Source of the DNA: Sipunculus nudus
Taxonomy: Eukaryota > Annelida > Sipuncula > Golfingiida > Sipunculidae
Reading direction: 5' to 3'
NCBI GenBank assembly: GCA_026874595.1
Contig: CM049320.1
Span: 17,062,988 to 17,126,987 of the forward strand
DNA: 64,000 bases
The notes beneath the pieces were generated by a model, which did no database searches, was not told the DNA's origin, and saw nothing but the letters and a program-made list of their open reading frames with translations. Below are positions 1 through 13,620 of the stretch, piece by piece. Both the position numbers and the translations under genes were made by a program. How positions within the stretch are numbered: position 1 is the stretch's first letter; every line of letters starts with the position of its first letter.

Positions 1-2170
<2,170 letters not shown>

Positions 2171-2290
2171 AAAGATAATGACGTCAGCGGAACCCGGGAC
2201 TACTTTCAGGTACCATACAGTTACCAAAGTGAGCTCAGAGGCACGAGGGCGTTCGTCATTGGCGACCTGGTTGGACATTGCTCAACTTGA
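2171..2290 (+). other. GC-rich candidate terminal exon, unassigned
   Basis: A TATTTTGCAG acceptor at 2170 is followed by 40 open codons (ending GDLVGHCST and TGA at 2288) with clearly higher GC than the flanks. I recognise no domain. It could equally be a CpG-containing regulatory patch. Low confidence. Confidence 0.2.
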
Positions 2291-2607
2291 CCCGGTCAAG
2301 CCTGCTTAGGGTTGTTTACTCAGTCACGTGATTGAGCTCAACCGATTTTAAAGTGACCCTAAATCATGTAACACTGATAAAAAAAATATTTTGAACAGTT
2401 ACATGAACCAGTGTATATAGGCCTATACGTAAAGGCCTATACACTCGCTTTTTACTGATGCAAGGCGACGTTTATGTCTTCAAATCTGTGTGCGTGAGCA
2501 ATCATGAGATAAAGGCCTATAGGATAAATTTGGCATATATACATATTGCAAAATATTCGAAATTATATTTGGAATGATAATTAATATTTAATTACTTTAA
2601 CCATATT

Positions 2608-2910
2608 CAGGCGCGGATCCAGGATTTTTTTTGCAGGGTGTCATGCATAAAAATTGTCTAAAAAAGGTTGTTGGTTGAGAGCGGGGTTGAGGGAGAGGGG
2701 TTTCAACCCCCAAAACCCCCGTCATGCATAAGATTCGTCTGACAAAAGGTTGTTGGTTGAGAGCGGGGTTGAGGGAGGGGGGTTTCAACCCCCAAAACCC
2801 CCCGTCATGCATAAGATTCGTCTGAAATAAGGCCTAATTAAGGTTGTTGGTTGAGAGCGGGGTTGAGGGAGGGGGGTTTCAACCCCCAAACCACCCTGGA
2901 TCCGCGCCTG
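2608..2910. mobile_element. Foldback/hAT-like element with internal tandem repeats
   Basis: Inverted ends CAGGCGCGGATCCAGG at 2608 and its complement ending at 2910. The interior contains three units of 82-94 bp beginning GGTTGTTGGTTGAGAGCGGG at 2666, 2748 and 2842, each with a GGGGTTTCAACCCCC hairpin. ATATT occurs directly at both outer borders, possibly a short or eroded target duplication. No coding capacity. Confidence 0.7.
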
Positions 2911-3950
2911 ATATTAATAATTCAATTAATATTAATCACGTATAGAGATGCGCTGCCTTGGCTTGTTTGATATAGGTTACCTTCGAATGATGTTCATTTG
3001 TTACACCATTTTGCGCCGCCGCCAGCCAAGTTTTTCAGGAGGCGCCACCGATATTTCACTGATTAGGCCTATATTTATATTTATAAGCCTATAGTGAGCC
3101 GATATTGAAAATAATAATACCGAAAGATACATTTATGCAATTAAAATGCCACAAACAATTTTTTTCTCTTGTCACTGAATGGAAACGATGTGATTGTTTA
3201 AGTATGAATTATACGTTGGCTTATGAAACCACCAGGATAAAATTAAACTATATATACTCGATGCTTAATCTCAATTGTATTAAACTAGATAAAAGTCAAA
3301 TGGATGCAATATGTAAAACGTAATATAGATAATTTGTTTAGCCTAAATAAAACGAATACTTAGTAACATGAAACGGATACTTCGTCAAATGAAGAGACTT
3401 TCAGGTCAGTTTAAACCAGCCAGCATTTTGCAAGCCGAGTCGAGTCACCCACGTAACTTGAGATCGGCTTATTACTAAAGTCGGCCCCGGGCTTTAATCA
3501 TCTTCAGCTAGTTCAATTATTCATGAAAATTAATTACCTTGCTATTATAAGCTTTACGGTCAATGTCTGACTAAACGTAAGGTCTGCATTCGCAATGTAG
3601 GCCTATACATATAATTAAGCTTCCATGCAACCGGTCAGGACCTTGACAATTAGGGCAACTTAGGTAAAAAAATATTATCCGATGCAAATCTTCACCTGAG
3701 ACTCTTACTCTGTGCATATATATAGTTGCGTGTTTTTTTTTTTTAATCTATATAGATGTACATTGGAGAATTAGCGCAAACACGGGGACAGAAGAAAAAA
3801 GGAAATGAACTAAATATAGAGGAAACATTACCAACCCATACAAGCCCCACAATCCAACCCTAGGGATACGTATGATAGATGAAATCTGCAGAATATAGAT
3901 TAAGTGTTTATAGCAGAAAAGCTGATTTGAATCTCCTTGAAAACTTAAAA
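2911..3950. other. Non-coding, AGGCCTA-rich
   Basis: No supported gene. Several copies of the palindromic core TAGGCCTA occur (about 3066, 3600) as they do at 2420-2520. A poly-T run lies at 3727-3744. Confidence 0.5.
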
Positions 3951-3951
3951 T

Positions 3952-3952
<1 letters not shown>

Positions 3953-3984
<32 letters not shown>

Positions 3985-4190
3985 GAGAAAAAAGAGCGCA
4001 CTGAGAGAGAGAGAGAGAGAATTTTAAAGAGAGAGAGAGGGGGGAGAGATCGAGAGACAGAAAGAGAGAGATGGAGACAGACAGAGATGAAAAAAGAGCG
4101 CTTTGAGAGAGAGAGAGTGAGATAGAGAGAGAGAGAGCACTGAGAGGGAGAGAGAGAGGGAGGGGAGGGAGGGAGAAAAGTATATTGTAC
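3953..4190. repeat. Imperfect (GA)n / purine tract
   Basis: About 240 bp of GAGAGA interrupted by short spacers such as AAAAAAGAGCGC, which occurs twice. A homopurine strand of this length can form triplex DNA. Confidence 0.9.
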
Positions 4191-4249
4191 GAGTTACGAG
4201 GGAAATTTAATTAATTCTTGGGAGCATCTTTAAAAAAACCCGACTGATT

Positions 4250-4955
4250 CTGGTCAGACCCATCAGTAACCGCATTTATTCTGTTCAGACCCATTAGGAA
4301 CCGCATTTATTCTTGCCAGACCCTTCAGTAACCGCATTTATCCTTAAATGTCTTGCCCATCAGTAACCGCCTATATTCTTTTCAGACCTATCAGTTACCG
4401 CAATCATTCTTGCCAGACCCATCAGTAACCACATTTATTCTTGTCAGACCCTTCAGTAACTGCATTTATCCTTAAATGTAATGCCCATCAGTAATCGCAT
4501 TCATTCTTGCAAGACCCCTAAGTAACCTCATTTATTCTGGTGTGACACTTCAGTAACCGCATTTATATTTGTCACGCCCATCATTAATCACATTTATTCT
4601 TGCTAGACCCCTCAGTAACCTCATTTATTCTGGTCAGACACACCAGTAGCCGCATTTATTCTTGCCAGACCCATCAGTAACCTAATTTTTTTGCCAGACC
4701 CATCAATAACCGCAATATTTATTGTTCGACACATCAGTAACCGCATTTATTCTTGTCAGACCCACCACTATCCTCATTTATTCTTGCCAGACCCATCAGT
4801 AACCTCATTTAATCTATTCACGCCCATCAGTAACCTTCTTGTTCGACACATCAGTAACCGCATTTATTTTTGCCAGACCCAACCTTAACCTCATTTATTC
4901 ATGTCGAACACATAAGTAACCGCATTTATTCCTGTCAGACCCATCGATAACCATC
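4250..4955. repeat. ~31-bp minisatellite, about 22 units
   Basis: Imperfect direct repeats of the type 'CAGTAACCGCATTTATTC' + 'TTGCCAGACCCAT', running for about 700 bp with substitutions and a few short-unit variants containing CCTTAAATGT. All frames are interrupted, so no protein repeat is implied. Confidence 0.9.
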
Positions 4956-5345
4956 TACCAAAGTCAGCTAAGTTATTTTAAAAATAAATTAATAAATTTA
5001 ACAACGTGCTTTAAAAACTTTCACAAAAGCTATGGTGTCTGGATTAGACGTTTATTGCCGTTATATCTGATCTCCTTATATTACCCCTGCATGTATGATA
5101 GCCATTGAATGTAAACCAAGATTTCTCTACAATCTCTTTGTGTAAACCTTACTAAGTACTCAAAGTTTACAAATAAGTCACAGATGGCGCTACCAGTACG
5201 TTAGTTTTTTTTATAAATCCAACCAGCTCTGAAAGTGCCTTTCAGCATTATCAGCTCTGTTAGTTTGTTTCTTAAGATTTCAACATTTTCCTCGCGAGAA
5301 TTTTAATATGCGGGTTTTTCATCTGGGTATTTAATCAATATTTAT

Positions 5346-5348
<3 letters not shown>
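4956..5348. other. No gene seen
   Basis: Unique-looking AT-rich sequence with no conserved frame or element ends. Confidence 0.5.

Positions 5349-5404
<56 letters not shown>
5349..5404. repeat. (GA)n microsatellite
   Basis: About 56 bp of GA dinucleotides. Confidence 0.95.
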
Positions 5405-5407
<3 letters not shown>

Positions 5408-5619
5408 CTAGTCCTGAGATGTTCTACCTGTCCGATCAGGATCATCAAACATATTTGTTTGAATGATTTATTGACACAATACATAGTAAGTACATTCATG
5501 TGGTATTCTACCTAAGCACATATATAAATATAAACATGTATCAATAGATTGAGCGCAAGCTACTTAAAGCTTATAAAGCTCGCTCCTGAATTCTAAAGTG
5601 GTAATTTTCTGATGCATGG

Positions 5620-5641
5620 CGGGGGGGGGGGGGGGGGGGGG
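5620..5641. repeat. Poly-G tract (22 G)
   Basis: Uninterrupted G run just beyond the 3' end of the minus-strand retrotransposon. Similar long G runs occur at 13997-14018, 25387-25402 and 38538-38556. Confidence 0.95.
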
Positions 5642-5795
5642 TGTGATGTTAACATATTGATGACTGAAGTATCATGGAAGATGTGGATAGCATAATGACT
5701 GTTTTTAGGTGTGATTTGGAAAGTGTAAGGTGCCAGTTGAGAGGAGAGAGAGTTTTGGTGGGATGAGTTTGTCAAAATCGTCAAATTATTTTATG

Positions 5796-8060
5796 TTAGA
5801 ATCTGTTTGAGTTTTCAATAAAGTTTGCTTCCGATTCGAATATTTCCTTGTTTGATTTGTCATCTATTTTTGGGTCACCAAAAAGTAGAACTTTTAATGG
5901 GGTATCCCTAGGTAAGTATGTTTTCCTAGTGGAGTTATAGAGGTGGCATTGCAGTAGGTAGTGGTTGGGATCTTCTGATGGGTGGCAACATTGACATTTT
6001 TTGGTGTCGCTAATATGTCTTGTGTACATATGATAATTTAGATCACTACATTTCATTCTCATGCGTGCATGGATTATTTGTGATTTTCTGGTTCCTGAGT
6101 TGTAGTACATAGGTGTTTTAGTTCTTAGAGCTGATTTTTTTCAATTGGTATTTTAATGAGGCACTTGTCAAGCAAGCTTTCTTATCAAGATCCATTTGGT
6201 TCCATAATCTGATTGATTTTGGGAGAAAAGAGTTGAAATATAAATCAGTTCTTGCTTGTATTGGAGTAAGGTTGTGTATTACAAATCTGGTTTCGTATAT
6301 GTTACTATGTGGAGGTGGAAGAAGAATGCGTAGATACTGCGGACTTTCGTTGTTAATCATTTTATGTACAAGGAGGATTTGTTTGTTTTCTCTTCTCTTT
6401 TGGAGAGTTTCCCATCCTGATTCAAGATATAAGAGTTCATGTGATGTTCCTTTTACCCCTCCCGTTACAATTCTTGCAGCTATCAGTTGTATTTTTTCAA
6501 GTGTCTGGTCTTGTTCCTGGGTACAGTTGCTCCATAAGATGTTTCCATATTCTAAGAGGGGTCTGATGTATGAGAAATATATATTTTGTAAGGTTGTTCT
6601 ATCTAGGAGATGTTTTAACTTGCTTAAGATTAGAAGTTTGTTCATAGCTTTAGCTGCAATGTAGTTTATATTTTCTTGCCATTTGCAATTATGGCTAAGG
6701 ATTATTCCGAAATGTTTGTGCATTTTGAGTCTAGTTATTTTTGTTTTATTTAGGTATAAGTCAGGGAGGTTTACAGGTGCTGTTTTCCTTGAAAAGAGTA
6801 CCGATTCAGTTTTTCCTGCATTGAAAAGACTAGCCACTTCCTTGACCACTGGTAAATCTTTTCAAGGTCAGCATTTAGTATCTGGGCTGCTCTGATGGGA
6901 TTTTCTATGGCTAGGTATAACATTGTATCGTCCGCAAAGAGACGAATATTACTTGTGAGTTTTTCTCCTGTGTCGTCGATAAAGACTAAGAAGAGTAGGG
7001 GTCCTAGGATCGATCCTTGTGGTACCCCTGCCTGTAGGAATTTCCATTCCGAGGGAGCATTTTCTATAATAACTCGTTGTTGTCTATTTGTTAAATAGTT
7101 GTATAACCATCTGTGCAGTTTACCTGTTATTCCTGCTGAGAGTAGCTTACTGAGAAGGCCATCTGTCCAGACTTTATCAAAAGCCTTACTTATATCTAGA
7201 AAGATTCCTATTCCTTCTTTTCCATTGTCTAAATCATAGGTGATAGTATTGTACAAGTCTGTTAATTGATACACTGCAGAGTCTCTAGGTAAAAATCCTG
7301 ATTGGTATGCTGATATAATTCTGTTTTCTTTAAAGAAGTTAAGCATTCTGGCAAATATAATTTTCTCTATTATTTTTCATATACAGCTTGTTAGTGATAT
7401 GGGTCTGTAGTTTACTGGTTGTTTAGGATCACCACTTTTAAAGATAGGTGTGACATTTGCCTTTTTCCATAGGGTAAGTAGTTTTCCTGTGTTAAAGGAA
7501 AGTTCAGCGATTTTTTGAATAGGGTATGATAATTCTTTATAACATGTCTTTAGAATGAAGGGATGTATATCATCTGGTCCCTTAGATTAACTTGTATCTA
7601 GGGATTTCATAATTGATTCTATATCATTTATTTCGAATTGTACTTCTTCTAATTTGTTATTTGTTTTTCTTGGTGTTAAGGGAACATAGTTGCTATTGTG
7701 GTTTAGTATTGTTTGTTGTACAAATTGGTTGTTTAACAGTTCTGCTTTTTCTTTGGGTAGTGTAACATACAATTCATTTCCTTTGTCCAGTGGTGGTAGT
7801 GTCTTATGTGTTGTTCCTTTCATAAGGCCGTCCATGGTTTTCCACCAGTTTGTCTTGTTATTAAGATTTTCCTTCAGATCATTTGCTAGTTTTAAAGGAT
7901 ATTTACTTTTGGCTTTTCTGACCTCGGCATTAAATTTGTTACGTGAATTTTTGTATAATTCCCAATCATTTGTATTTTTGGTTCTCATTGCTTCATCATC
8001 AAACTTAGTTGAAGGGATACAAACAAACTTGTATTTTATTGGTAGTCGTTCATGTCACAA
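5796..8060 (-). mobile_element. 5'-truncated, degenerate non-LTR retrotransposon (Jockey/CR1-group)
   Basis: The minus strand carries successive pieces of one ORF2: a linker region (7988-7587), the reverse transcriptase fingers and palm (about 7560-6771), the thumb/C-terminal region (6849-6118) and a Cys/His tail with CQCC...HYLLQC (6110-5796). RT hallmarks are SGFLPRDS, DISKAFDKVW, AGVPQGSILGPLLF and FADDTMLY. No endonuclease domain is seen beyond about 8060, consistent with 5' truncation during reverse transcription. Clade is given only from the general appearance of the RT. Confidence 0.9.
6111..7988 (-). pseudogene. Broken ORF2 (reverse transcriptase) of the retrotransposon
   Basis: The frame is interrupted by a TAA near 7589-7587 (after SLDTS), a second stop near 7380 (in the segment before KIIEKII), a frameshift near 6840 where the RT frame passes into the frame encoding NAGKTESVLFSRK, and a stop at about 6115 before the Cys/His tail. 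Conserved motifs on both sides of each break show these are inactivating changes in one ancestral frame. The catalytic FADD motif itself is intact. Confidence 0.85.
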
Positions 8061-8185
8061 TAGGTATTTCCATTCCATGTGTAGATGTAGATCATAAAAA
8101 CCCAGAAACTCCCCCAGTGTCCGAATCAAAGTTTGGCGTGTACTGCATTCAAACTTTTTCTCAACTCCATATATATATACATATA

Positions 8186-8341
8186 CAGCGGGTCCCCACA
8201 ACTACGACCACCTTCGGGAATGACCAAAGTAGTCATAACTTGAGAGTGATCGTATTTATGAAATTCTAAGTTACCTGGATCATATATTCAGGACCAGGAA
8301 ATATGGTCCTAATTATGGGGTGGTCGCAAGGCGGGATTCCA

Positions 8342-8344
<3 letters not shown>
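8186..8344. mobile_element. pogo/Tc1-type MITE, 159 bp, TA target
   Basis: Left end CAGCGGGTCCCCACAACTAC...ACCACC and right end complement CAGTGGAATCCCG...GCGACCACC form imperfect terminal inverted repeats. TA dinucleotides flank both ends, and the right end abuts a (TA)n microsatellite. The interior is too short to encode a transposase. Confidence 0.65.

Positions 8345-8393
<49 letters not shown>
8345..8393. repeat. (TA)n microsatellite
   Basis: About 49 bp of uninterrupted TA immediately right of the MITE end. Confidence 0.95.
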
Positions 8394-8397
<4 letters not shown>

Positions 8398-8432
8398 TAT
8401 AAAACAGAAATCATCATTTTTACGTCGAAAAA

Positions 8433-9126
8433 AGGCACAAAACATGACCCAATATCAGCTTCAAATTAGATGGCTCTGATGTAACGCCATCCTCGACTGT
8501 CCGAAACCTCATGCAGGGTCTATTGGGACACCCATTTTTCTATGGAGACGAATTCGAAAATTAATCAAATTTAAAAATCATGTTATTTCCACCTACGCGA
8601 CATTGGAAAAATCCTTCATTATGTCACAGATGATGCTTACAAAACACTTATAAATGCACTTGTCACTTCCAGATTGGACTATGGAAATGCGTTACTATAA
8701 GGAGAGCCAGGTTCTCTCATCAGTAGATAACAGCGTATTCAAAATACTGCTGCCGGGATTATAACTCGAACGTCGAAATCCTCCCATATTACCCCGATAC
8801 TGAAACAACTGCACTGGCTACCATTGGAATGTCGGATTCCGTTAAAGATTCTTATGTATATCTACAAAGCATTGAACGGTCTAGATGCTTCATATTTACA
8901 CGATCCTCTTGCTCAATATACATTCCAGCAAGGTCCGTGCGTTCTGCTAAAAAAAGGGTTGTTGACAACACCGACGGCTCGGACTGTTACATTCGGAGAG
9001 AAATGTTTTAGGATTGCTTCTCCGGTTCTGTGGAACAGTTTACCTGACATCGTTGAACATGCCGAGTCTTTAGTTGTGTTTAAATTGCATCTTAACACGC
9101 ATTTATTTCAATCCTACTATATTTAA
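8433..9126 (+). mobile_element. L2/CR1-like LINE, 3' fragment of ORF2
   Basis: The plus strand reads, with at least three in-frame stops, LRLDGSDV...VRNL, ALVTSRLDYGNALL, RIQNTAAGIITR, HITPILKQLHWLP, KILMYIYKALNGL and ending SPVLWNSLPD...FKLHLNTHLF. This ordered motif set is the C-terminal third of L2/CR1-type reverse transcriptases. The last 101 codons (8824-9126) remain open. The 5' part including the RT core is missing. Confidence 0.85.
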
Positions 9127-9825
9127 ACTCTTACATGTACTAATTTTACCAGTCTTACTTTTCATAGTATGGTACGTCTGGATGTAACTATTCGTAGGAT
9201 TGTATTTCTAAATATAGCAGAAACATGTTATGGTCAAACAGAACATCTAAAAGATTGAATTTTGACCCTGAACAAATTCCATCAACGTTCTTTCAAATCA
9301 TTTTGAGCAAAACTAACCAACAAAAAAAAACAAACCAACGATGACAATAACAAACACTCACTGCAGGCATAAAAATGCAAATTTGAAGAAGAATATGATT
9401 AGAAAAGATCGCCCATTAGCACGTGTTGGAGTTTAAAGGTTAAAGTGGAATGTTTTCAGGCAGTGCAGGTCAGTAGGCCTATATACTGTTGCTTGGGCAG
9501 TAATTAGTGAAGGGCACCAGAATAGTTGATGCATAAAATGTTGAAGATACATATATCAGCTGTAGCAAGTTGGTGATAGGAGAAATTCATTCAGTAGCAA
9601 ATTGAAGAGTTTTTGTAAATGCTGGAAGGATAATGAAGATTTTGTTTATCACTTTTTGACAGGTGGTGACATCTGTCGCCAATTAAAGAAGCTGCCATTT
9701 AGGGTGAAAACTCGATGGAAATTTTTTTTGGAATTTTTTTTGGTGTCGAGAAAATATGCACCTTATATCAGAATATATAGAACCTGAAAACCTTTACTTA
9801 TTTTCTTTTTAAGAATGAGAAGGAT
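9127..9825. other. No gene seen
   Basis: Probable 3' tail of the LINE fragment followed by AT-rich unique sequence. A TAGGCCTATATA palindrome is at about 9475. Confidence 0.5.
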
Positions 9826-9829
9826 AGTC

Positions 9830-10112
9830 CAGCTGATAAGAGAAGAATTGTGCAAAAAATGAAAGAAGCATGAAACTTGGCATAACAGTTGTCATTACCA
9901 TACTCAATATTTTCAGATATAGGGCCAAGCGCAATTCACTCTATCTCGGTCAAAAGCCAAGATGGCGGCCAAGATGGCCGCCGGATTATAAAATATCAAT
10001 ATATCCGGTTATATTTGTCCTAGAATGCATTACAATGCACTATTTCTATGTTTTCGGGGTCAAGAAATTCATTTATAAGGGTTTCAAGTATGTATTATGA
10101 TTCTATGGTTAA
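9830..10112 (+). repeat. 'AAGATGGCCGCC' repeat family, copy 1
   Basis: Landmarks in order: GTCCAGC, TTGTGCAAAAAATGAAAGAA, GCATGAAACTTGG, TTTCAGATATAGGGCCAAGC, AAGATGGCCGCCGGATTAT, TAGAATGCATTACAATGCAC and CAAGAAATTCA. The complement of 12985-13615 shows the same order twice. Short open frames in it are by-products of the repeat. Confidence 0.8.
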
Positions 10113-10114
10113 AT

Positions 10115-10608
10115 TCTGTTTTTTTTTATTTTGAAATTATGCTTAATTTGCCTTTGTCTAGCACATCGAACAGTAAACATTATTTGCTGTGTTCTGCTGA
10201 GCAGTTGCATACTTTGTGATTGTTCTCAAATGAAAGTGTTATTTCCTGGGCTAGATTTGTCTGTTTTGTCATGCATTTTCATGCTTGAATTTGAGAACAG
10301 TTTCGATTGCAATTTTAATTTCCCTTTATTTACATGCTGATAAATTTAATTGCTTTGAAGAGGTGATGGCGCAAGAAACTTCTATGTCAAAATCTAAAAT
10401 AAAATTAAGAACTTGATATGTCCATAAACACTAATCATTAGGATATTTGAAATCAACAATCATGTAATTAGATTCTGCGATCAACGTAACTTTCATGCAA
10501 AAATTTTCAGTGCAATTGGGAAATATCACACGCATTAATAAAACTGTGCTGACATTTGAAATATATATTATTTTTAAGTATTTCATCTATATCTGTTTAA
10601 TGTAACGA
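10115..10608. other. No gene seen
   Basis: AT-rich sequence between the GGCCGCC repeat and the SINE. No conserved frame. Confidence 0.5.
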
Positions 10609-10609
10609 T

Positions 10610-10853
10610 GTAGACAGTCGAGTGGTGAGACGCTCATCTATCTCAAAAACCCCAGATTTGATCAACATCGTTCCTATCAGAGTGGGTTGTAGTGGTCCTT
10701 CCATGCAAGGACGGTTGTTTTCTCCGTGTTCTCCGATTTCCTCCAACCCTATATACTACCGAACGCAACAATTCGAGTCATGGAGAGGGGCTTGTTATAG
10801 TTGTTATAACTAATTGTACAATCCATATAAAATATATATACAAATAAAATAAA
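10610..10853 (+). mobile_element. SINE family A, copy 1
   Basis: Shares a ~220-bp colinear body with 30189-30402: GACAGTCGAG head, GAGTGGGTTGTAGT, TTTTCTCCGTGTTCTCCG, TACCGAACGC, and an A/T-rich tail after TTGTACAAT. The head resembles a degenerate tRNA A-box region. No internal coding. Confidence 0.75.
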
Positions 10854-12655
10854 CAATCCATATAAAATAACGTTTAGCTAGCTTATAATGCGTGCGTGGC
10901 AGAACAAAGACATGTATAAGAAGCTCACACCTGTCAGCTTCTATATGCCTACTGCGCACGTTTTGGAATTTTGCTTAAAGTGTCTTTCTCATTAGCAATT
11001 CCAGTGTTAAAATCCTGTAAAATTTGTTTAATACTGCATTTTCAAAGGAAAGTGTCATTTGCTGAGCTTTGTTTCATTATATTAATTTTTCTGATTTCTT
11101 CTTTTTGATTTCCCTAGAGGCGATGGATGAAAGAAATTAAGCTATTATGTCTGGTATCAAATTTGGTAAATTTAACGATCAACTTCACATAAATGTAAAC
11201 GTTTGTTAATGAAGTTTGGAAATATCAGATTGCAGTGCTGAAATTTAAAATACAGGTACTGGTTTACATGTTTTGAACACCATGCGTGTTTCCACAGAAA
11301 ATCGTATCCATAAATTATTTAGACTGCATGCATGACAGGATACGCACATATGTAGAAGCTCACACGTGTTTGATGTACAGATTATTTGCTTCTTTTGCCA
11401 TAAGGTGATGGCATTCACACTGTATGCTGGCATGGAGACAGAATCAGCACACATTTAGAGGAGCATAACGTGGCTGAATGCTACCTGTGTGCTATGGTGA
11501 TGAATGCATGATATTATCAACATACATGTAGATACCTTTGCAGATTGCTTATATTGTGATGTTATGATGATGCTCGTACAAAATAATTAACATGTATAAG
11601 TAAAATATCACTACCTTTTCCCGTTGCTGCTATTTTCGTGAAATAAAACTTTTTCGAATTTAACGAGTTGGAATTCACTTTGCATGATGTGGTGGTGCAC
11701 ACAAAATACTTTCATTTGCTAACGGTATGGATACTTGTAGATTCATGTAGTTCATACATGTATTATTAGAATATTTACCACATGTATCAAACTTCAGGGG
11801 TCAGTGCTGCCAGTGTTCAAGCCAGCTAATCGTTGAAGTTTCAGGGATGTATGACGAGGGAATGAAAAAGCAAGGCGCAAGATAGAATTTCGAATTCACA
11901 CCACAAGGTTGAAAAATATAATAACACCTTAGGTTCCAAACATACATTTTGTCTTCATCACCTAGATTATATCAAAATTCAGTGCAATGTTTGGTTTGAG
12001 TTTTCATTGACTTGATCGGTGAATGTAACGGATCTGTGCTTGAAGCTGCTGTGCTATGGCGGTCAATTGATTTTTTACTTTCTGTCAGCTTTATGCCCAA
12101 ATGCAGAATGATTGGGAAACTTTTATTTCATACCACATGCTTCATCAAGTGAACATACATCAATGAGAATAGACTAATTCTGAATATTATTCCTGAATAT
12201 TATTACTGCTGAACAGAATAGCCTATTACATAACATTTTGTAATATTGCCATCAACTTTTGTTTCACTTATGCCTGAATATTTTCTTTTAGATCTAAAAG
12301 GACAACAGTGTTATTCCTATTTACTAACTATCGGTTATGTTTATCTTAGGTGCAAGGCTCAGTGCGATCTATAATTTTGCATCATGTATACATGGTGTTA
12401 TTTTTTTTTTCAAATAAATGTAGTAAATATTTTTTGTAATTATATTTATAAATACATGTAAGTAATATAAAATGTGTGCATTATGTATGCAAATGAAGTG
12501 TTTTAAGCAGTAACGGTAAAAGCAAAGGCAATATCAGCTAATTGGTAAGGATAATCTTACCATATCACCAAAGTAGTGGGTAAATTACAAACTGCACAAG
12601 TATCTGCAAATTTGCTGATTCCGCATGCACAATCACCACATTAGGTATATAACAT
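10854..12655. other. No gene seen
   Basis: 1.8 kb of AT-rich sequence with scattered short open frames lacking any recognised motif or splice-site pairing. Confidence 0.5.
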
Positions 12656-12657
12656 AT

Positions 12658-12850
12658 CAAGGGGTAGGACGTCGCCTAGTGGTTACGGCTTTGGACATCG
12701 GAGTTGTAGATCCCCACTTCGAACCCCGTTCAGTAGGGATGGTTAGAATCAGAAGTCAAGGAGAACCACTACAACCCACTCCCATAGCAACACCGATTGT
12801 AGAACCTTCGTCGCCAGTGAAGAGAGCCGAGCGTTTTTTAACAGTCAAAA
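12658..12850 (+). mobile_element. tRNA-like SINE unit (family B)
   Basis: The plus strand carries GTCGCCTAGTGGTTACGG, an A-box-like D-arm, and 38 bases later CACTTCGAACCCCG, a B-box-like T-arm with one change from GTTCGAAnC. A non-tRNA body follows, including AAGGAGAACCACTACAACCC, which is the complement of the GGGTTGTAGTGG block in SINE family A. Spacing fits a tRNA-derived SINE head more than a free tRNA gene, because no paired acceptor stem is visible. Confidence 0.6.
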
Positions 12851-12984
12851 CATAGAAAGGGACACAGTGTTAAAATATTTGAAATAATCATATATATTAA
12901 ATTTCAGCAGAGTTTCAACAAATAAGTTTTGCCGTTCCATGTGCATGAAAAAGGCAATTAAGCACAATTATAATACCAAATAAA

Positions 12985-13265
12985 ACCAGATTTCATTCAC
13001 AGAGTCATTATACTGACTTGAAACCCATATAAATGTATTTCTCGACCCCAAAAACATCGAAATAGTGCACTTGCAATACACTCTAGGACAAATAACACCG
13101 CATATATTGTTTTTTCATAATCCGGCGGCCATCTTGTCCGCAATCTTGGATTTTGACCAAGATATTCTGAATCCCGCCTGGCCTCATATCTGGAAATATT
13201 GAGTTTGGTCTGGACTACTATTATTCCAAGTTTCATTCTTCTTTTATCTTTTACACAATCTTTTT
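12985..13265 (-). repeat. 'AAGATGGCCGCC' repeat family, copy 2
   Basis: Minus-strand copy with the same landmarks (ATGAAACTTGGAATAATAG, CCAGATATGAGGCCAGGC, AAGATGGCCGCCGGATTATG). Directly followed on the same strand by copy 3, so the two form a tandem pair in inverted orientation to copy 1. Confidence 0.8.
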
Positions 13266-13620
13266 ATATATGCAGCTTAACCGTTGACCTAATGAGAATA
13301 TTACCAAACCCCTGTTATAAAAACAAAAAATGAGTACCTGGAAAGGTTTTGAACCTAAAAAATTGAATTTCTTGGCCCAAAAAAACATAAAAATAGAGTA
13401 CTTGCAATGCTTTCTAGCGACATTATAACTCGAGTTATTGACATTTTTTAATCCGGCGGCCATCTTGGATTTTGGCCAAGATAATTTATTTTCAGCTTGG
13501 CCCTATATCTGAAATTCACCATTTAGCTCCAAAGAACAGTTTTGGAAACTTTCATGCTTCTTTCATTTTCTTGCACAATTCCTCCAAATATGAGCTTAAC
13601 CGCTGGACTATAGGATAGAA
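13266..13620 (-). repeat. 'AAGATGGCCGCC' repeat family, copy 3
   Basis: Minus strand: AGTCCAGCGGTTAAGCTCAT, TTGTGCAAGAAAATGAAAGA, TTTCAGATATAGGGCCAAGC, AAGATGGCCGCCGGATTA. Same unit as copies 1 and 2 with about 70-80% agreement by eye. Confidence 0.8.

Noticed and set aside
4250-4955. CRISPR-like array of 31-bp repeats
   Set aside because: Units are contiguous and imperfect with no unique spacers; it is a minisatellite in a eukaryotic genome.
12671-12735. Free-standing tRNA gene
   Set aside because: A- and B-box-like words are present, but no convincing acceptor stem, and SINE-type sequence follows.
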